The notes beneath the pieces are model-generated. The model was not told where the DNA came from. It saw nothing but the letters and a program-made list of their open reading frames with translations, and made no database searches. The translations under genes and the position numbers were made by a program. Shown one piece after another: positions 50,487 to 62,000 of a stretch of DNA of 64,000 nt. This stretch comes from Aurantiochytrium sp. KH105. Taxonomy: Eukaryota > Sar > Bigyra > Thraustochytrida > Thraustochytriidae. Position 1 is the stretch's first letter, and each line of letters opens with the position of its first letter. The stretch spans positions 390,601 through 454,600 of the forward strand of contig BGKB01000014.1 in the NCBI GenBank assembly GCA_003116975.1. The letters are read 5' to 3'.

Positions 50487-51548
50487 TTAAGCAGTTTCGG
50501 CAGTGGTAGCGCGGTTCAGAAGAATTACCTTCACGGGTCTTGAAAAGAGTCCTCGCCATCCTTGCGTCCTCTGCTTGAGATGCTCGTACGATCTGTAAAC
50601 GGTGTCTTCCACACTGTATAAGGAGTCTCCAAAACCAATTTTGTTGCGAACTGTATCATCGGTGATGAGATCCTTACGTGTCACACGCATCTCTTGATCA
50701 AGACAGTCGAAGAACTCCTTAAAGTTGACGGTCAGTGCCAATTGTCTGCCTGCATACTCGAGCCCAAAGCCAACGTCCGTCTGCAGGTTGTGGTCAAGAT
50801 GGGGATGAAAGGACCTCCCCTGCTGTAAATTTTCTTGCTGCTGTCTGACGAAGTGCAGCCCTGCTTGGCGGTTCGTTCGTGCCTCAGGAATTCTTGGTCG
50901 CTTTGCACGCGCGTCTTGGCGCGCGTCGCTGCTCCCGGGCATCGCGTTTGTTTGTGTGTATTGCAACGACGGCCCGCTGGTCTCTGCTACTGACGTCGGC
51001 GCAACGCCCTGCGATCCAGCCGCCACGTTCGTGGTGCCTGGCGTTACACAGATCGATGCTTCGTGCGTGCTCTGCGACGCAGAGATGTTGCAGGATCCTA
51101 CATTCGAAGAATCAAGCGCTGTAGCTCCTTGCGATGCCCTTCGTGCCTCCATCCTTGAGGGTATTCCAGATGAACTAGTCTCGGATAGGTCGTTTATGGC
51201 TGACGCGCGCTTATCTGCAAGAGCGCAACGCTCAGCCAATGAGTTCAGCGCTGCGTGCTCAATCTGTCGTAACTCTCGCGCGCGATTCGCTTGCTGCCCG
51301 GCATTCAAAAGTAAGTCATCAGGGTCAAGCGTATGCTGTTGACGTAGTCTGGGGCGGTCAGGCCCGAAGGGTCTCACTCGCGTGCTCTGTTGGTGTCCAC
51401 TTGTAATGGGAATGATGGGGCGAGGCAATGGCTCGCCAGGAAGAGCGGGCTCCGCACTCGTGTTAAATGATGATTTGTCGTTTTGCGAATCTATTCTTTT
51501 TACCGCGGTACATTGCGCGTGAGCGAACTGCGTCGAAGATGTATTCAT
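50487..51548 (-). CDS. Protein of unknown function, Gln/Arg/Ser-rich
   Basis: 353 aa from ATG 51546-51548 to the stop at 50487, single exon. Not recognised. The first 230 residues are disordered in appearance: Ser/Thr/Gln-rich with an Arg/Gln block (RPRLRQQHTLDPDDLLLNAG), a helix (ANRARELRQIEHAALNSLAERCAL) and a basic patch (DARAKRPRIPEARTNRQ) that could act as a nuclear localisation signal. The last 100 residues look folded (GFGLEYAGRQLALTVNFKEF, CLDQEMRVTRKDLITDD). Base composition is less GC-rich than its PDR neighbours. It is divergent to PDR-6 and opposite in strand to the whole right array. Could be a real orphan gene or a mobile-element remnant. Confidence 0.5.
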   Translation of the reverse strand: MNTSSTQFAHAQCTAVKRIDSQNDKSSFNTSAEPALPGEPLPRPIIPITSGHQQSTRVRPFGPDRPRLRQQHTLDPDDLLLNAGQQANRARELRQIEHAALNSLAERCALADKRASAINDLSETSSSGIPSRMEARRASQGATALDSSNVGSCNISASQSTHEASICVTPGTTNVAAGSQGVAPTSVAETSGPSLQYTQTNAMPGSSDARQDARAKRPRIPEARTNRQAGLHFVRQQQENLQQGRSFHPHLDHNLQTDVGFGLEYAGRQLALTVNFKEFFDCLDQEMRVTRKDLITDDTVRNKIGFGDSLYSVEDTVYRSYEHLKQRTQGWRGLFSRPVKVILLNRATTAETA

Positions 51549-52572
51549 CCGGATGCCTCTCTCGTTCAGATAGCACCTGTCGATCGCAAGCTTCGCTTGC
51601 TCCTCCGTGGGTAGTCATCGACAGGAAAAAAGGGGCTCAACGTTCTGACGTTCTGAGCCTGGCTCAATCCGTAGAGTCGCCTGCTGAGGTTGAATGCGCG
51701 CGGGCAAGGGCACGATCACGTGCACGTAGATAGCCTTCTCCGCAGAGATGAAGCAACACTGACTTTGGCGAGGGCAACGAGAGCGAAGCGTGGAGAGCGG
51801 GTCGAAGCGACGACCCAACACAAAGGCTAATTGAAAGGGAGGCAGTTGCTCACAAAGGCAACGCGCGGAAACTGAGAAGTATGCAGCTTTAGGGAGTCTC
51901 GCGCACCCCCCTCCCAGTGAAGCTGCCGTCGCCACGCACGCCAACGTGCGCGGCAACGCACAGACGGTTCCACGCCACGTGGGCGATCCCTATTTGCTAT
52001 CTCTTACCCGCCGCTAGCATGCTGCAGCCTCTGGCCGACCGCAACCCAATTTATTGCCACCTGACGCTACGGGGTCTCGAAATAGAAACCCCCCCTCGAT
52101 GGGGAGGCCCGATCAGAACCAAACGGAACGAGCTAGCTGTGTAATGTCGCGAATGATCAGATCCACACTGCTTGCGACACGGCATTTGCTCGCGGGGGTC
52201 CAGCGAGCGGATTCCTCGCTCGCTGGACGAAGATGAAGACGCACGGCAGTGGCAGAAGCGGCGGCGACGGCAACGACCGCGTCGTCGAGGCATAAACGCA
52301 AATTCGCGAGCGCACGCACAGATTCATGCATGCTGGTGCGGGTACGGACGGCGTGCATGCCACGCCTCGAACGACAGAACGGGATGTGCTGTGGCTGGTT
52401 GGTCCAGGTTCCAACGATGAACGACAATGTCACCGCTCGAGGGACAGCGGTTCTGCCCGGTACGAGTCGCGTCGATGTCGCGGGCGGATTGACTGGCTGG
52501 TTGTAGCCAATGGGAATCGTCGCGCTTGTGGTCTGCAGCAAACCGGAATCGCGGCCACCGAGGTGTAACACC
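51549..52572. promoter_or_regulatory. Divergent upstream region (unknown 353-aa gene / PDR-6)
   Basis: About 1 kb between opposed starts. No gene supported. The open frame of PDR-6 extends to an ATG at 52510. No TATA-like element was assigned. Confidence 0.45.
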
Positions 52573-55500
52573 ATGCTCAACGAAGGCGGCGCCGCCGACG
52601 ATAAAAAGTCTACCATGCTGCTGTCGCACCCAAGCGACCGCCTAGGATCATCGTCGCCGCAGGAGTCGGCCAGTCTGGGGTCCGAGGACGGTGCTATTAC
52701 GGTGTCGACGAATGATAACGAGGATGGATTTGCCCAAGCGTCGCAGAGTGCACGCGTTGACTCGAGCGCAGACAAGGACAAGGTGCGCGCACTCCTCGAT
52801 CGCATCAAGGACGAGGTGCGGAGTAAACAGGAACAGCAGGACCAAGGCGACAAGACCAAGGTCAGCGTCGATCTCTCCGAAGAAGACCTCCTTCTACTCA
52901 CGGGCCTTCTCGAGAATGGCACCATCGACCGCTCATCAAAACTGGCCAGCGCTCTGGAGTCGAGCATGAGGGAAATGACGATGGTCCAGCATGCACACCT
53001 CATTTCGCGTGTCAAAGGCGATGGACACTGGCCTGTCAACGTCGGCTTTCGTGACATTACGTACTCTGTCAATGTTCCTACGAAAGATGTTGGCATTCCC
53101 AACGTAGCCAACGCCATGGTAACTCCAATCATTACAAAGATGGAAAAGGGTGGGCGTGTCGATTTGCCCATCATCAACGGCGTCTCGGGCTCCTTCGAGG
53201 CCGGCAAGTCGACCCTTGTTCTCGGACCGCCCGGTTGCGGCGTGACCACGCTCTTCAAGATCCTCAGCGGCCGCGCAAAGGTCGGGGGACCGCGCAAGCT
53301 CTCGGGCGACATCTTCTACTCGGGCTTCCGCCCTGAAGACCTGCACGTGCGCAAACTGTCCACCTATGTGGACCAGAACGATAACCACATTCCTGTGCTC
53401 ACCGTCCGCGAGACTCTGCAGTTTGCGTACAACTGCTTTGGCGGACCCGACTCGGCCCAAAAGGCCATCGACAAGGTTGGCATCTCGCCCGAGGCCAGCG
53501 ACGAAGACGTGCAGCGCGTGCGCGACGAGTTCGAGAACTTTCCGGACTTTGTCATTCGCAACTTGGCGCTAAGCAACGCTGCCGACACCATCGTGGGCAA
53601 TGACCTTTTGCGCGGCGTCTCGGGCGGCGAGAAGAAGCGTGTGACGTCTGCCGAGATGATGATGGCGCGACGTCCGCTGGCCTTTTACGACCAGATCTCG
53701 ACGGGTCTGGACAGCTCGGCGACCTTTGACATTTGCCGTCGCATCACGGGCGTCGCCAAGCGGCTCGATCTGACGCCCGTGTGCGCGCTGCTTCAGCCGC
53801 CACCCGAGACGTACGCGTTGTTTGACGAGATCATGGTGCTTGCGCTCGGATACGTCGTCTACCACGGTCCGCGTGAGAACGTGCTACCATACTTTGAGAG
53901 TATTGGTTTTGCTTGCCCAAAGTACATGGACGTCGCGGACTTTATTCAAAAGGTCACGACCCCAGACCGGCAATTTTATCAAACCCGACCGGACGCTCCC
54001 GCCGATGAAAAGGCCATGGCAGACGCTTGGGCGGAATCGCCATTTTCGGAGCGTCAGCGCACTGCGATGGAGCGATACTGCAATCCGGATAACGTGATTG
54101 ACTCGGACATGCGTCGCGACTTGTACGCCTCGGACGCTCCAGTGTACTCGAACCCGTTCTTCAAGGAGATGGCCATGGTTGTAAAGCGCCAGGTCTCGCT
54201 CGCCTTTCGAGATTCGGAGTTTGTCGTGACGGGTCTCACACAGGCTTTTCTCGTGGGTGTGTTTCTGGGTTCATTGTTTTTTCAGTTGAACCCACAACTG
54301 CCGACAAGCGTTGATGACGACCAAGGGCCGGCGTTGGACCGCTTTGGTGTGCTCTTCAATTCAATGATTCATTGCGCTCTGGCAGGCGCCTCGCAAATTC
54401 CCATTGTCCTCTCGCACCGACCTGTCTTTTACAAGCAGAGCGACAGTTTCTTTTTTCGTACAGTCAATTACGTCATCGCAGAGGCGCTTTCGGTATTACC
54501 CATGGCCACCATTGAAAGCACTCTTCTCTCAGTGACGGTCTTTTGGATTGCCGAGCTCGTACCGTGGGGCGAAAACTCGCAAACAGGAGCACCATCCGAT
54601 GTTGGTGGCTGCTTCATGCTTTACTGGCTGCTCATGCTTGCCCTGAACGTTTCGGTTGGTGCTTTTCTGCGCGCGCTTGCTTCGCTTTCATCCTCGTCGT
54701 CGATTGGTCAGGTGTTCTCAGGTCTTACCGTGGCGAGTATCTGCGTCTTTAGTGGATACATTCTTACGTACGACACGATTCCGCCTTGGTTCATCTGGAT
54801 CTACTGGCTCTCGCCCATGGCTTGGGGCTTTCATGCCGGTGCCTTGGTCATCTTTACTTCGGATGCCTTTACCATGGAGCAACAAGTTTACTCACTTCGT
54901 CTCTTTGGCATTGAGCGAGATACCAACTACATTTGGGCTGGTATTCTTTGGCTCATTGGCTACGCTCTTGTGGCTTACACGGCCAGTTTTCTTGGCTACG
55001 TGTACCTTCGCTTTGACGGTGGTAGTGGCGGCGGTCGCATGGTGGATACAGACATGGAGGAGGGGGACGATGCGGACCTCACGGAAGTTGAGCGCGTTTG
55101 GACGGAGCGATCGGCCAGTGCAATCAAGAATCCCTCGTCTGACCTCGAAGCTGGTCCGGTTGATCAAAGGAATGCTAATACTAGTGCTGGCAAGAGTGCG
55201 CTCAGCAAGGCAGACTTTATCCCCGCAGATCTCGAGTTCCGCGACCTTTGGTACTCGGTCAAGCGTCCTGGCGACAAGCGAGGCACCTACAGTCTCAGTC
55301 TGCTCAAGGGCATTACCGGCTTTGCCGAAGCGGGCACACTCACCGCCCTCATGGGCAGCAGTGGAGCTGGTAAATCGACCCTCATGGATGTGCTCGCGCT
55401 GCGCAAGACTGGCGGTCGCATCGAGGGAGACGTCCTGGTGAATGGCCGTCCTCAGGACAAGACAACGTTCTCGCGCATCATTGGCTATGTTGAGCAGAAC

Positions 55501-57051
55501 GACATCCACAGCCCCAAGGCAACCGTACACGAGGCGCTCATCTTTTCTGCATTTTTGCGTCAGCCATCGGACATTCCTCGTGCGGAAAAACAGGCATTTG
55601 TGGAGCGAGTGATCGAGACGCTTCGACTTGAGCCCATTCGCGATCGCATGATTGGCTTCAAGTCTGCGGGCGGCCTCAGCACGGAACAAGCGAAACGGCT
55701 GACCATTGGTGTCGAGTTGGCCGCGAACCCGGCGATTATCTTTGCAGACGAACCGACCTCTGGTCTCGACGCGAGCTCTGCGCGCGTGGTGATGGATGGT
55801 ATCGAACGCATTGCGCGCAGCGGACGTACAGTCGTTTGCACGATTCACCAGCCTTCCAAGGCGATCTTTACCAAGTTTGACCGTCTGCTTCTTTTGCGTC
55901 GTGGAGGCGAAATGGTCTACTTTGGTGATCTCGGCAAAGATAGCTCCACGGGACTTGTGGCGTACTTAGACGCTTTGCCGGGTACGCCGGGCATGCCCAA
56001 CCCAGAGTATAATCCTGCGACCTACATGCTGGAGGCGATCGGCGCAAACGCCGGGCCCGGCGTGGACTATGCGCAATTGTACCGAGATGGCGATCTGAAA
56101 AAGGAGAACGATCGCAAGTACGATGCTCTTGTGCAGCGCAATATGGAGGAAAGGCCCGAAACTCGCTTCAAGAGCACTTATGCGAGCACCTTTGTCATGC
56201 AGACGGAGCAGCTGACGTTACGCTGGTTTCGTTCGTACTGGCGGAATCCAGAATACAACACGACGCGCTTTGCGGTGGCAGTGATTATTGCCTTGTACTT
56301 TGGAATTGCGTTTTTGCAGCAGGGTTCGAATCTGGACACATCGCAGGATATTCAAGGCATTGTCGGCCTCCTTTTCATGGCTACAAACTTTATGAGCGTC
56401 ATGTCGCAAAATACGGCCATGCCGACAGTATATATTGAGCGCGCTCCGTTTTATCGTGAGCGTGCGGCCTCATACTATGGTGTTGCGCCGGTTGTGATTG
56501 CTACAACGGTGTCGGAATTACCGTACATTATTGCGGCAGGTTTTGTCTTTTGCCCCATTTTTTACTTTATCGCGGGTCTCTGGGCAAACGCGGCGGCGTT
56601 TTTCTGGTTTTGGGGGTTTTACACGCTTTTCAACACGCTCATCACCTTTTGGGGTCACCTTTTGTCAACTGCGCTGCCCAACGACCAGGTCGCGAATTTA
56701 CTGGGTGCCGTGATTTTTTCGAGCTGGTGTTTTTCATGCGGCCTCATGATCGCCATCGAGGACATTCCCTACTTTTGGCAGTGGTATGTCTACTTGAACC
56801 CCTTGCGCTACGCGCTCAATGGCATTGTCGTTTCCCAGCTCGCGTGCGAAGACCCTCTTGCGGAGCCTGCCTCAAACCCGGGCTGCGCCGTGCTCGAATC
56901 AGGTCAGACCGCCTGGGAATACACCAAGGATCGCTTTGGCTACACGGCCGACGACACGGGCTTTTGCCTCGGGGCTTGTTTCGGCTTCACGATCGGCTAC
57001 CGCATCATTAGCGCCCTGTGCTACAAGTACGTATCCTACCTCAAGCGCTGA
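52573..57051 (+). CDS. PDR-6: full-size ABCG/PDR-type ABC transporter
   Basis: 1492 aa from ATG 52573 (acaccATG) to TGA 57049-57051. ATG 52510 (21 codons longer) and ATG 52615 (MLLSHPSD, matching the PDR-7 start) are alternatives. The N-terminus is acidic; the conserved helix reads DKVRALLDRIKDEV, diverged from PDR-1/2/3/5. NBD1: GPPGCGVTT (about 218, V for K), VSGGEKKR, FYDQIS (Q for E), ALLQPPPE. NBD2: GSSGAGKST (about 928), LSTEQ, IIFADEPTSGLDA, CTIHQPSKA. Ends YVSYLKR. Nucleotide identity to PDR-7 is complete over several hundred bases in the N-terminal helix, NBD1 and NBD2, but low in TMD1 and TMD2. No intron. Substrate unknown. Confidence 0.95.
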   Translation: MLNEGGAADDKKSTMLLSHPSDRLGSSSPQESASLGSEDGAITVSTNDNEDGFAQASQSARVDSSADKDKVRALLDRIKDEVRSKQEQQDQGDKTKVSVDLSEEDLLLLTGLLENGTIDRSSKLASALESSMREMTMVQHAHLISRVKGDGHWPVNVGFRDITYSVNVPTKDVGIPNVANAMVTPIITKMEKGGRVDLPIINGVSGSFEAGKSTLVLGPPGCGVTTLFKILSGRAKVGGPRKLSGDIFYSGFRPEDLHVRKLSTYVDQNDNHIPVLTVRETLQFAYNCFGGPDSAQKAIDKVGISPEASDEDVQRVRDEFENFPDFVIRNLALSNAADTIVGNDLLRGVSGGEKKRVTSAEMMMARRPLAFYDQISTGLDSSATFDICRRITGVAKRLDLTPVCALLQPPPETYALFDEIMVLALGYVVYHGPRENVLPYFESIGFACPKYMDVADFIQKVTTPDRQFYQTRPDAPADEKAMADAWAESPFSERQRTAMERYCNPDNVIDSDMRRDLYASDAPVYSNPFFKEMAMVVKRQVSLAFRDSEFVVTGLTQAFLVGVFLGSLFFQLNPQLPTSVDDDQGPALDRFGVLFNSMIHCALAGASQIPIVLSHRPVFYKQSDSFFFRTVNYVIAEALSVLPMATIESTLLSVTVFWIAELVPWGENSQTGAPSDVGGCFMLYWLLMLALNVSVGAFLRALASLSSSSSIGQVFSGLTVASICVFSGYILTYDTIPPWFIWIYWLSPMAWGFHAGALVIFTSDAFTMEQQVYSLRLFGIERDTNYIWAGILWLIGYALVAYTASFLGYVYLRFDGGSGGGRMVDTDMEEGDDADLTEVERVWTERSASAIKNPSSDLEAGPVDQRNANTSAGKSALSKADFIPADLEFRDLWYSVKRPGDKRGTYSLSLLKGITGFAEAGTLTALMGSSGAGKSTLMDVLALRKTGGRIEGDVLVNGRPQDKTTFSRIIGYVEQNDIHSPKATVHEALIFSAFLRQPSDIPRAEKQAFVERVIETLRLEPIRDRMIGFKSAGGLSTEQAKRLTIGVELAANPAIIFADEPTSGLDASSARVVMDGIERIARSGRTVVCTIHQPSKAIFTKFDRLLLLRRGGEMVYFGDLGKDSSTGLVAYLDALPGTPGMPNPEYNPATYMLEAIGANAGPGVDYAQLYRDGDLKKENDRKYDALVQRNMEERPETRFKSTYASTFVMQTEQLTLRWFRSYWRNPEYNTTRFAVAVIIALYFGIAFLQQGSNLDTSQDIQGIVGLLFMATNFMSVMSQNTAMPTVYIERAPFYRERAASYYGVAPVVIATTVSELPYIIAAGFVFCPIFYFIAGLWANAAAFFWFWGFYTLFNTLITFWGHLLSTALPNDQVANLLGAVIFSSWCFSCGLMIAIEDIPYFWQWYVYLNPLRYALNGIVVSQLACEDPLAEPASNPGCAVLESGQTAWEYTKDRFGYTADDTGFCLGACFGFTIGYRIISALCYKYVSYLKR

Positions 57052-59046
57052 TGCCTACCACGTATACTATGATAGATATAAAAGTAAGAACACGCTGCAC
57101 TGCTCACCCCTACCGTCACCGTGCCAAGAATGAAGAGCACCGCGTCCTGGCAGCGACGGTGAGTTAGTTGCCTAGGCGCGGGCAGCACAAAAAGCTTGTA
57201 CGTACCTGATGTCGTTCTTCCTGTGTCGTCTGTCGATCGCGCGTCAGTGACTGAATGCCTCGTCTGTCGAAACGAGCGCTGGTTCGCGCCTTGTACTCGC
57301 TGCATTGCACCTACGACCCTGAATGATGCGATGCGTGCATGCAGCAAGTGCATGCATCAGATCAGCATGTTCGTCTCCTGACGCTGCGGTTTACTGGGCC
57401 GATCGAAACGTCGTTCTTCTTTTTCCTTCAACATCTCGTCTGTCGATCGCATTTCAGAGACTGCTCTCGCTTTGCCTAGCATGCAATCAACAACGTCGAC
57501 GCCTACAGAAACGCTGATGCGGCCGGCCTTGTATACGTCCCAACCGCCCCTGAGCCCGCTTGCGGGGACATGCCAACTGCTCCTACTCGCACTACCCCAG
57601 CACCACGTCCGTGACGCTCCCCCACCAAACAAACAAACAAACAAAACAACCAACAGCGACCAACGCTTTTGTCGTGCACACGTGGTAGACGGTGACGCTC
57701 GCCGCCGAACCCCTGCCGCTCGCAGTCGCGTCGTCGGCGTGGAGCCTCGCCTGCGTCTCGCCAGCGCGCCGGAATCTGCAGCTGCAACGCCTGCATGCAC
57801 TGCCGCTGCCGCTGCTGCCGCTGCTGCTGCAGCCAAAGGACCCGAGGTCGATCGCGATGCGACTCGCCCTCGAGATCGAGGGCGCCAGCGACTGCGAGCT
57901 GGAGGGCTTCCCGGCACCTGGACCGGCGACGAGCCGGTCCAGGCGCGCCGAGGCGCCGCGGCATCCGAGCTCGAAATCCGAGCTCGAGCTCGAGCTCGAG
58001 CGCGAGCGCGAGCGCGAGCTTGGCGCCGCGACCCGAGGCCGCCGCGCTGCTGCAGCTGCGCGCGGTCGCGGAACGGGCGGCGCGGGAGCGCCGTGCCTGG
58101 GACGCGCGCCGCGCCGCTGCGTGCGTTCCAGGTGGCGGCGGCGCGGGCACGCGGGTCGTTAGCCTGCTAGCGAAAGGTGGTACAAGCTGCGCGTCATGCA
58201 CGGGGCCAAGACGGCCACCGAGGCCGCCGGCGTTGGCGCTGTTCAGCAGCCGCAGCCGCGGTGACGTCGCGGCGCGGCGACCTACACTACTGCTACAGCT
58301 GGCTGCCGCCGCCGTCGATGCTGCTGCGAGCGCCCGGCGCCCCCGAGCCTCCGGCAGCGGGGACGACACGCGGTCCAGGGACGACTGATGAATGGAGGGA
58401 GGGAGGGAGGGGGGAGTGAAGATCTTGCGATCCTCTCCGCGCGCCGCTCCAGGTGTACTATGTATGTATGTATGTACGTATGTACGTATGTACGTATGTA
58501 TGTATGTATGTATGTATGTATTGGCTCCCGCGCGACGCGTCGGCGCCACGGACGTACCGGCGAGTGGCGCCGCCCTCCTGGCAGCGACGCCGAGCGCGAT
58601 GACGCCGACGATGCCACAGCTTTTCCCCCATCGTCAACCAACCGTCAGCGGCATCGACGCCGGCGACAGCGGCAGCAGCAGCAGCATCAACAACAGCGGC
58701 GGCGACGACGACCTCGCGGACGACAATGACGGTGTCTACGCCAGGCTCCGCAGTGACGGATCGATTCCGGAGCGAGAGCCGCAGCCGCCTCCCGCCCCAC
58801 AGCAGACTCCACAGCAGCCCCCAGCCAGCGCGGCGGGCGAACCGGCGCCACCGGCGGGAAAGCGCGACGGTGACGGCGCCGGGATGCGGCAGACCCGGAA
58901 CGAGAGGCAACTTGGGACGAAGAAGACGGCGGCATTGGGCTCGGGGAGGAGCAGCAGCTACAGCGGCAGCAGCAGCAGCACAGCGGCAGCGAGTGCCGGC
59001 GAGGCGGGCCCAGCTGCCTGGGCGAGCGTTTACATTGCGAGGCGAG
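57052..59046. other. 2-kb intergenic region between PDR-6 and PDR-7
   Basis: It holds the 3' flank of PDR-6 and the 5' flank of PDR-7. A phrase ctcgtctgtcgatcgc-like recurs at about 57226 and 57434. Simple repeats: CAAA (about 57625-57645), GCT (about 57795-57834), GAGCTC/GAGCGC (about 57967-58018) and TATG. Long frames on both strands are low-complexity. The PDR-7 frame is open back to 58726 (107 extra codons, Ala/Ser/Gln-rich). Confidence 0.55.
58459..58521. repeat. (TATG/TACG)n microsatellite
   Basis: About 15 tetramers, mostly tatg with regular tacg variants, 0.5 kb upstream of PDR-7. Confidence 0.93.
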
Positions 59047-62000
59047 ATGCTCTTGTCTCATCCGAGTGACGGCCCGGCGCAGCAGCCCTCGCCGCAAGAG
59101 TCGGCGAGCCTGGGGTCCGAGGAGGACGCCGTGGTGGTAGCGGCGAACGACGAGGAGGAGGGCTTCGGGCAAGCGTCGCAGAGTGCGCGCGCGGACTCGA
59201 GCGCAGACAAGGACAAGGTGCGCGCACTCCTCGATCGCATCAAGGACGAGGTGCGGAGTAAACAGGAACAGCAGGACCAAGGCGACAAGACCAAGGTCAG
59301 CGTCGATCTCTCCGAAGAAGACCTCCTTCTACTCACGGGCCTTCTCGAGAATGGCACCATCGACCGCTCATCAAAACTGGCCAGCGCTCTGGAGTCGAGC
59401 ATGAGGGAAATGACCATGATCCAGCATGCACACCTCATCTCGCGTGTCAAAGGCGATGGACACTGGCCTGTCAACGTCGGCTTTCGAGACCTGACGTACA
59501 CGGTCAATGTCCCCACCAAAGACTTGGGTCTCACCAACGTGGCCAACGCCATGGTGACTCCTATTGTAACGCAAATGGACAAGAGCGGACGCGTTGATTT
59601 GCCCATCATCAACGGCGTCTCGGGCTCCTTCGAGGCCGGCAAGTCGACCCTTGTTCTCGGACCGCCCGGTTGCGGCGTGACCACGCTCTTCAAGATCCTC
59701 AGCGGCCGCGCCAAGGTCGGGGGACCGCGCAAGCTCTCGGGCGACATCTTCTACTCGGGCTTCCGCCCTGAAGACCTGCACGTGCGCAAACTGTCCACCT
59801 ATGTGGACCAGAACGATAACCACATTCCTGTGCTCACCGTCCGCGAGACTCTGCAGTTTGCGTACAACTGCTTTGGCGGACCCGACTCGGCCCAAAAGGC
59901 CATCGACAAGGTTGGCATCTCGCCCGAGGCCAGCGACGAAGACGTGCAGCGCGTGCGCGACGAGTTCGAGAACTTTCCGGACTTTGTCATTCGCAACTTG
60001 GCGCTAAGCAACGCAGCCGACACCATCGTGGGCAATGACCTTTTGCGCGGCGTCTCGGGCGGCGAGAAGAAGCGTGTGACGTCTGCCGAGATGATGATGG
60101 CGCGGCGTCCGCTGGCCTTTTACGACCAGATCTCGACGGGTCTGGACAGCTCGGCGACCTTTGACATTTGCCGTCGCATCACGGGCGTCGCCAAGCGGCT
60201 CGATCTGACGCCCGTGTGCGCGCTGCTTCAGCCGCCACCCGAGACGTACGCGTTGTTTGACGAGATCATGGTGCTTGCGCTCGGATACGTCGTCTACCAC
60301 GGTCCGCGTGAGAACGTGCTACCATACTTTGAAAGCATTGGTTTCACTTGTCCCGAGGAAATGGACGTCGCGGACTTTATTCAAGAAGTCACAACCCCAG
60401 ATCGGCGCAAGTATCAGACGCGTTCGAACGCTCCCGCCGATGAAAAGGCCATGGCAGACGCTTGGGCGGAATCGCCATTTTCGGAGCGTCAGCGCACTGC
60501 GATGGAGCGATACTGCAATCCGGATAACGTGATTGACTCGGACATGCGTCGCGATTTGTACGCCTCGGACGCTCCAGTGTACTCGAACTCATTCTTTAAG
60601 GAGATGGGCATGGTCGTAACGCGCCAGGTCTCGCTTGCCTTTCGTGATATCGAGTTCGTTCGCACACGAATCATCCAGGCCGTCGTCGTTGGCGTGTACT
60701 TGGGCTCGTTGTTCTTCCAGCTTGACCCGCAATTACCTACAAATGCTTCCGAAGACCAGACGCCCACAATTGAGCGTTATGGAGTACTGTTTGCAACTTT
60801 CATCCACAGCGCTTTGGCGGGCGCCTCGCAGATTCCCGTTGTTTTGACGCAGCGACCTGTCTTTTACAAGCAGAGCGACAGTTTCTTTTTTCGTACAGTC
60901 AATTACGTCATCGCAGAGGCGCTCTCGGTGCTGCCCATGGCTTTTGTCGAGACGACTCTACTTTCCGTCACGGCATTCTGGATTGCCGAAATCGTTCCAT
61001 GGGGTGAGAACTCGCAGACAAGTGAACCATCCGATGTCGGGGGCTGCTTCATGCTTTACTGGTTCCTCATGCTTGTCCTCAACATCTCCACAGGCGCCTT
61101 TCTGCGCGCGCTCGCCTCCCTGTCGCCCTCTCCTTCGGTAGGCCAAGTCATGTCAGGTCTGTGCATTGCCAGTGTCTGTATCTTTAGTGGATACATTCTC
61201 ACGTTCGACACGATCCCACCCTGGTTCATCTGGATCTACTGGCTCTCGCCCACGGCCTGGGGTTTCCGCGCTGGTGTCCTGACCATTTTTACGTCGAACG
61301 CTTTCACTCGCGAGCAGCAAGACTATGCATTGCAACTTTTCGGCATTGAGCGAGATACTACCTACATTTGGGCTGGTATTCTTTGGCTCATTGGGTACAC
61401 CATTGTTTCGCTCTGTGCAAGCTACGTGGGCTACGTATATCTTCGCTTCGATGGAAGCGGAGGCAGTGGTGGCCGCGCTGTTCAGGATTCCGATGCTGAG
61501 GAGAGAAATGATCCGGATGTCATGGAACTCGAGCGCGTTCTCACCGAGCGGTCCGCGAGTGAGCTCAATCGTGAACCCAACATCAAGGCAGCCGCTGCCG
61601 CGCTCGCTGATCCTTCTTCGTCCAGCACGTCGGACTTTAAATCTTCCTCGACAACACGGCCGGACCCGGCAAGCTCTGAAGAGGTTGATCTTCATGTCGA
61701 GAGCTCTCTCAACAAACGAGACTTTATCCCCGCAGATCTCGAGTTCCGCGACCTTTGGTACTCGGTCAAGCGCCCTGGCGACAAGCGAGGCACCTACAGT
61801 CTCAGCCTGCTCAAGGGCATCACCGGCTTTGCCGAAGCGGGCACACTCACCGCTCTCATGGGCAGCAGTGGAGCTGGTAAATCGACCCTCATGGATGTGC
61901 TCGCGCTGCGCAAGACTGGCGGTCGCATCGAGGGAGAGGTCCTGGTGAATGGCCGTCCTCAGGACAAGACAACGTTCTCGCGCATCATTGGCTATGTTGA

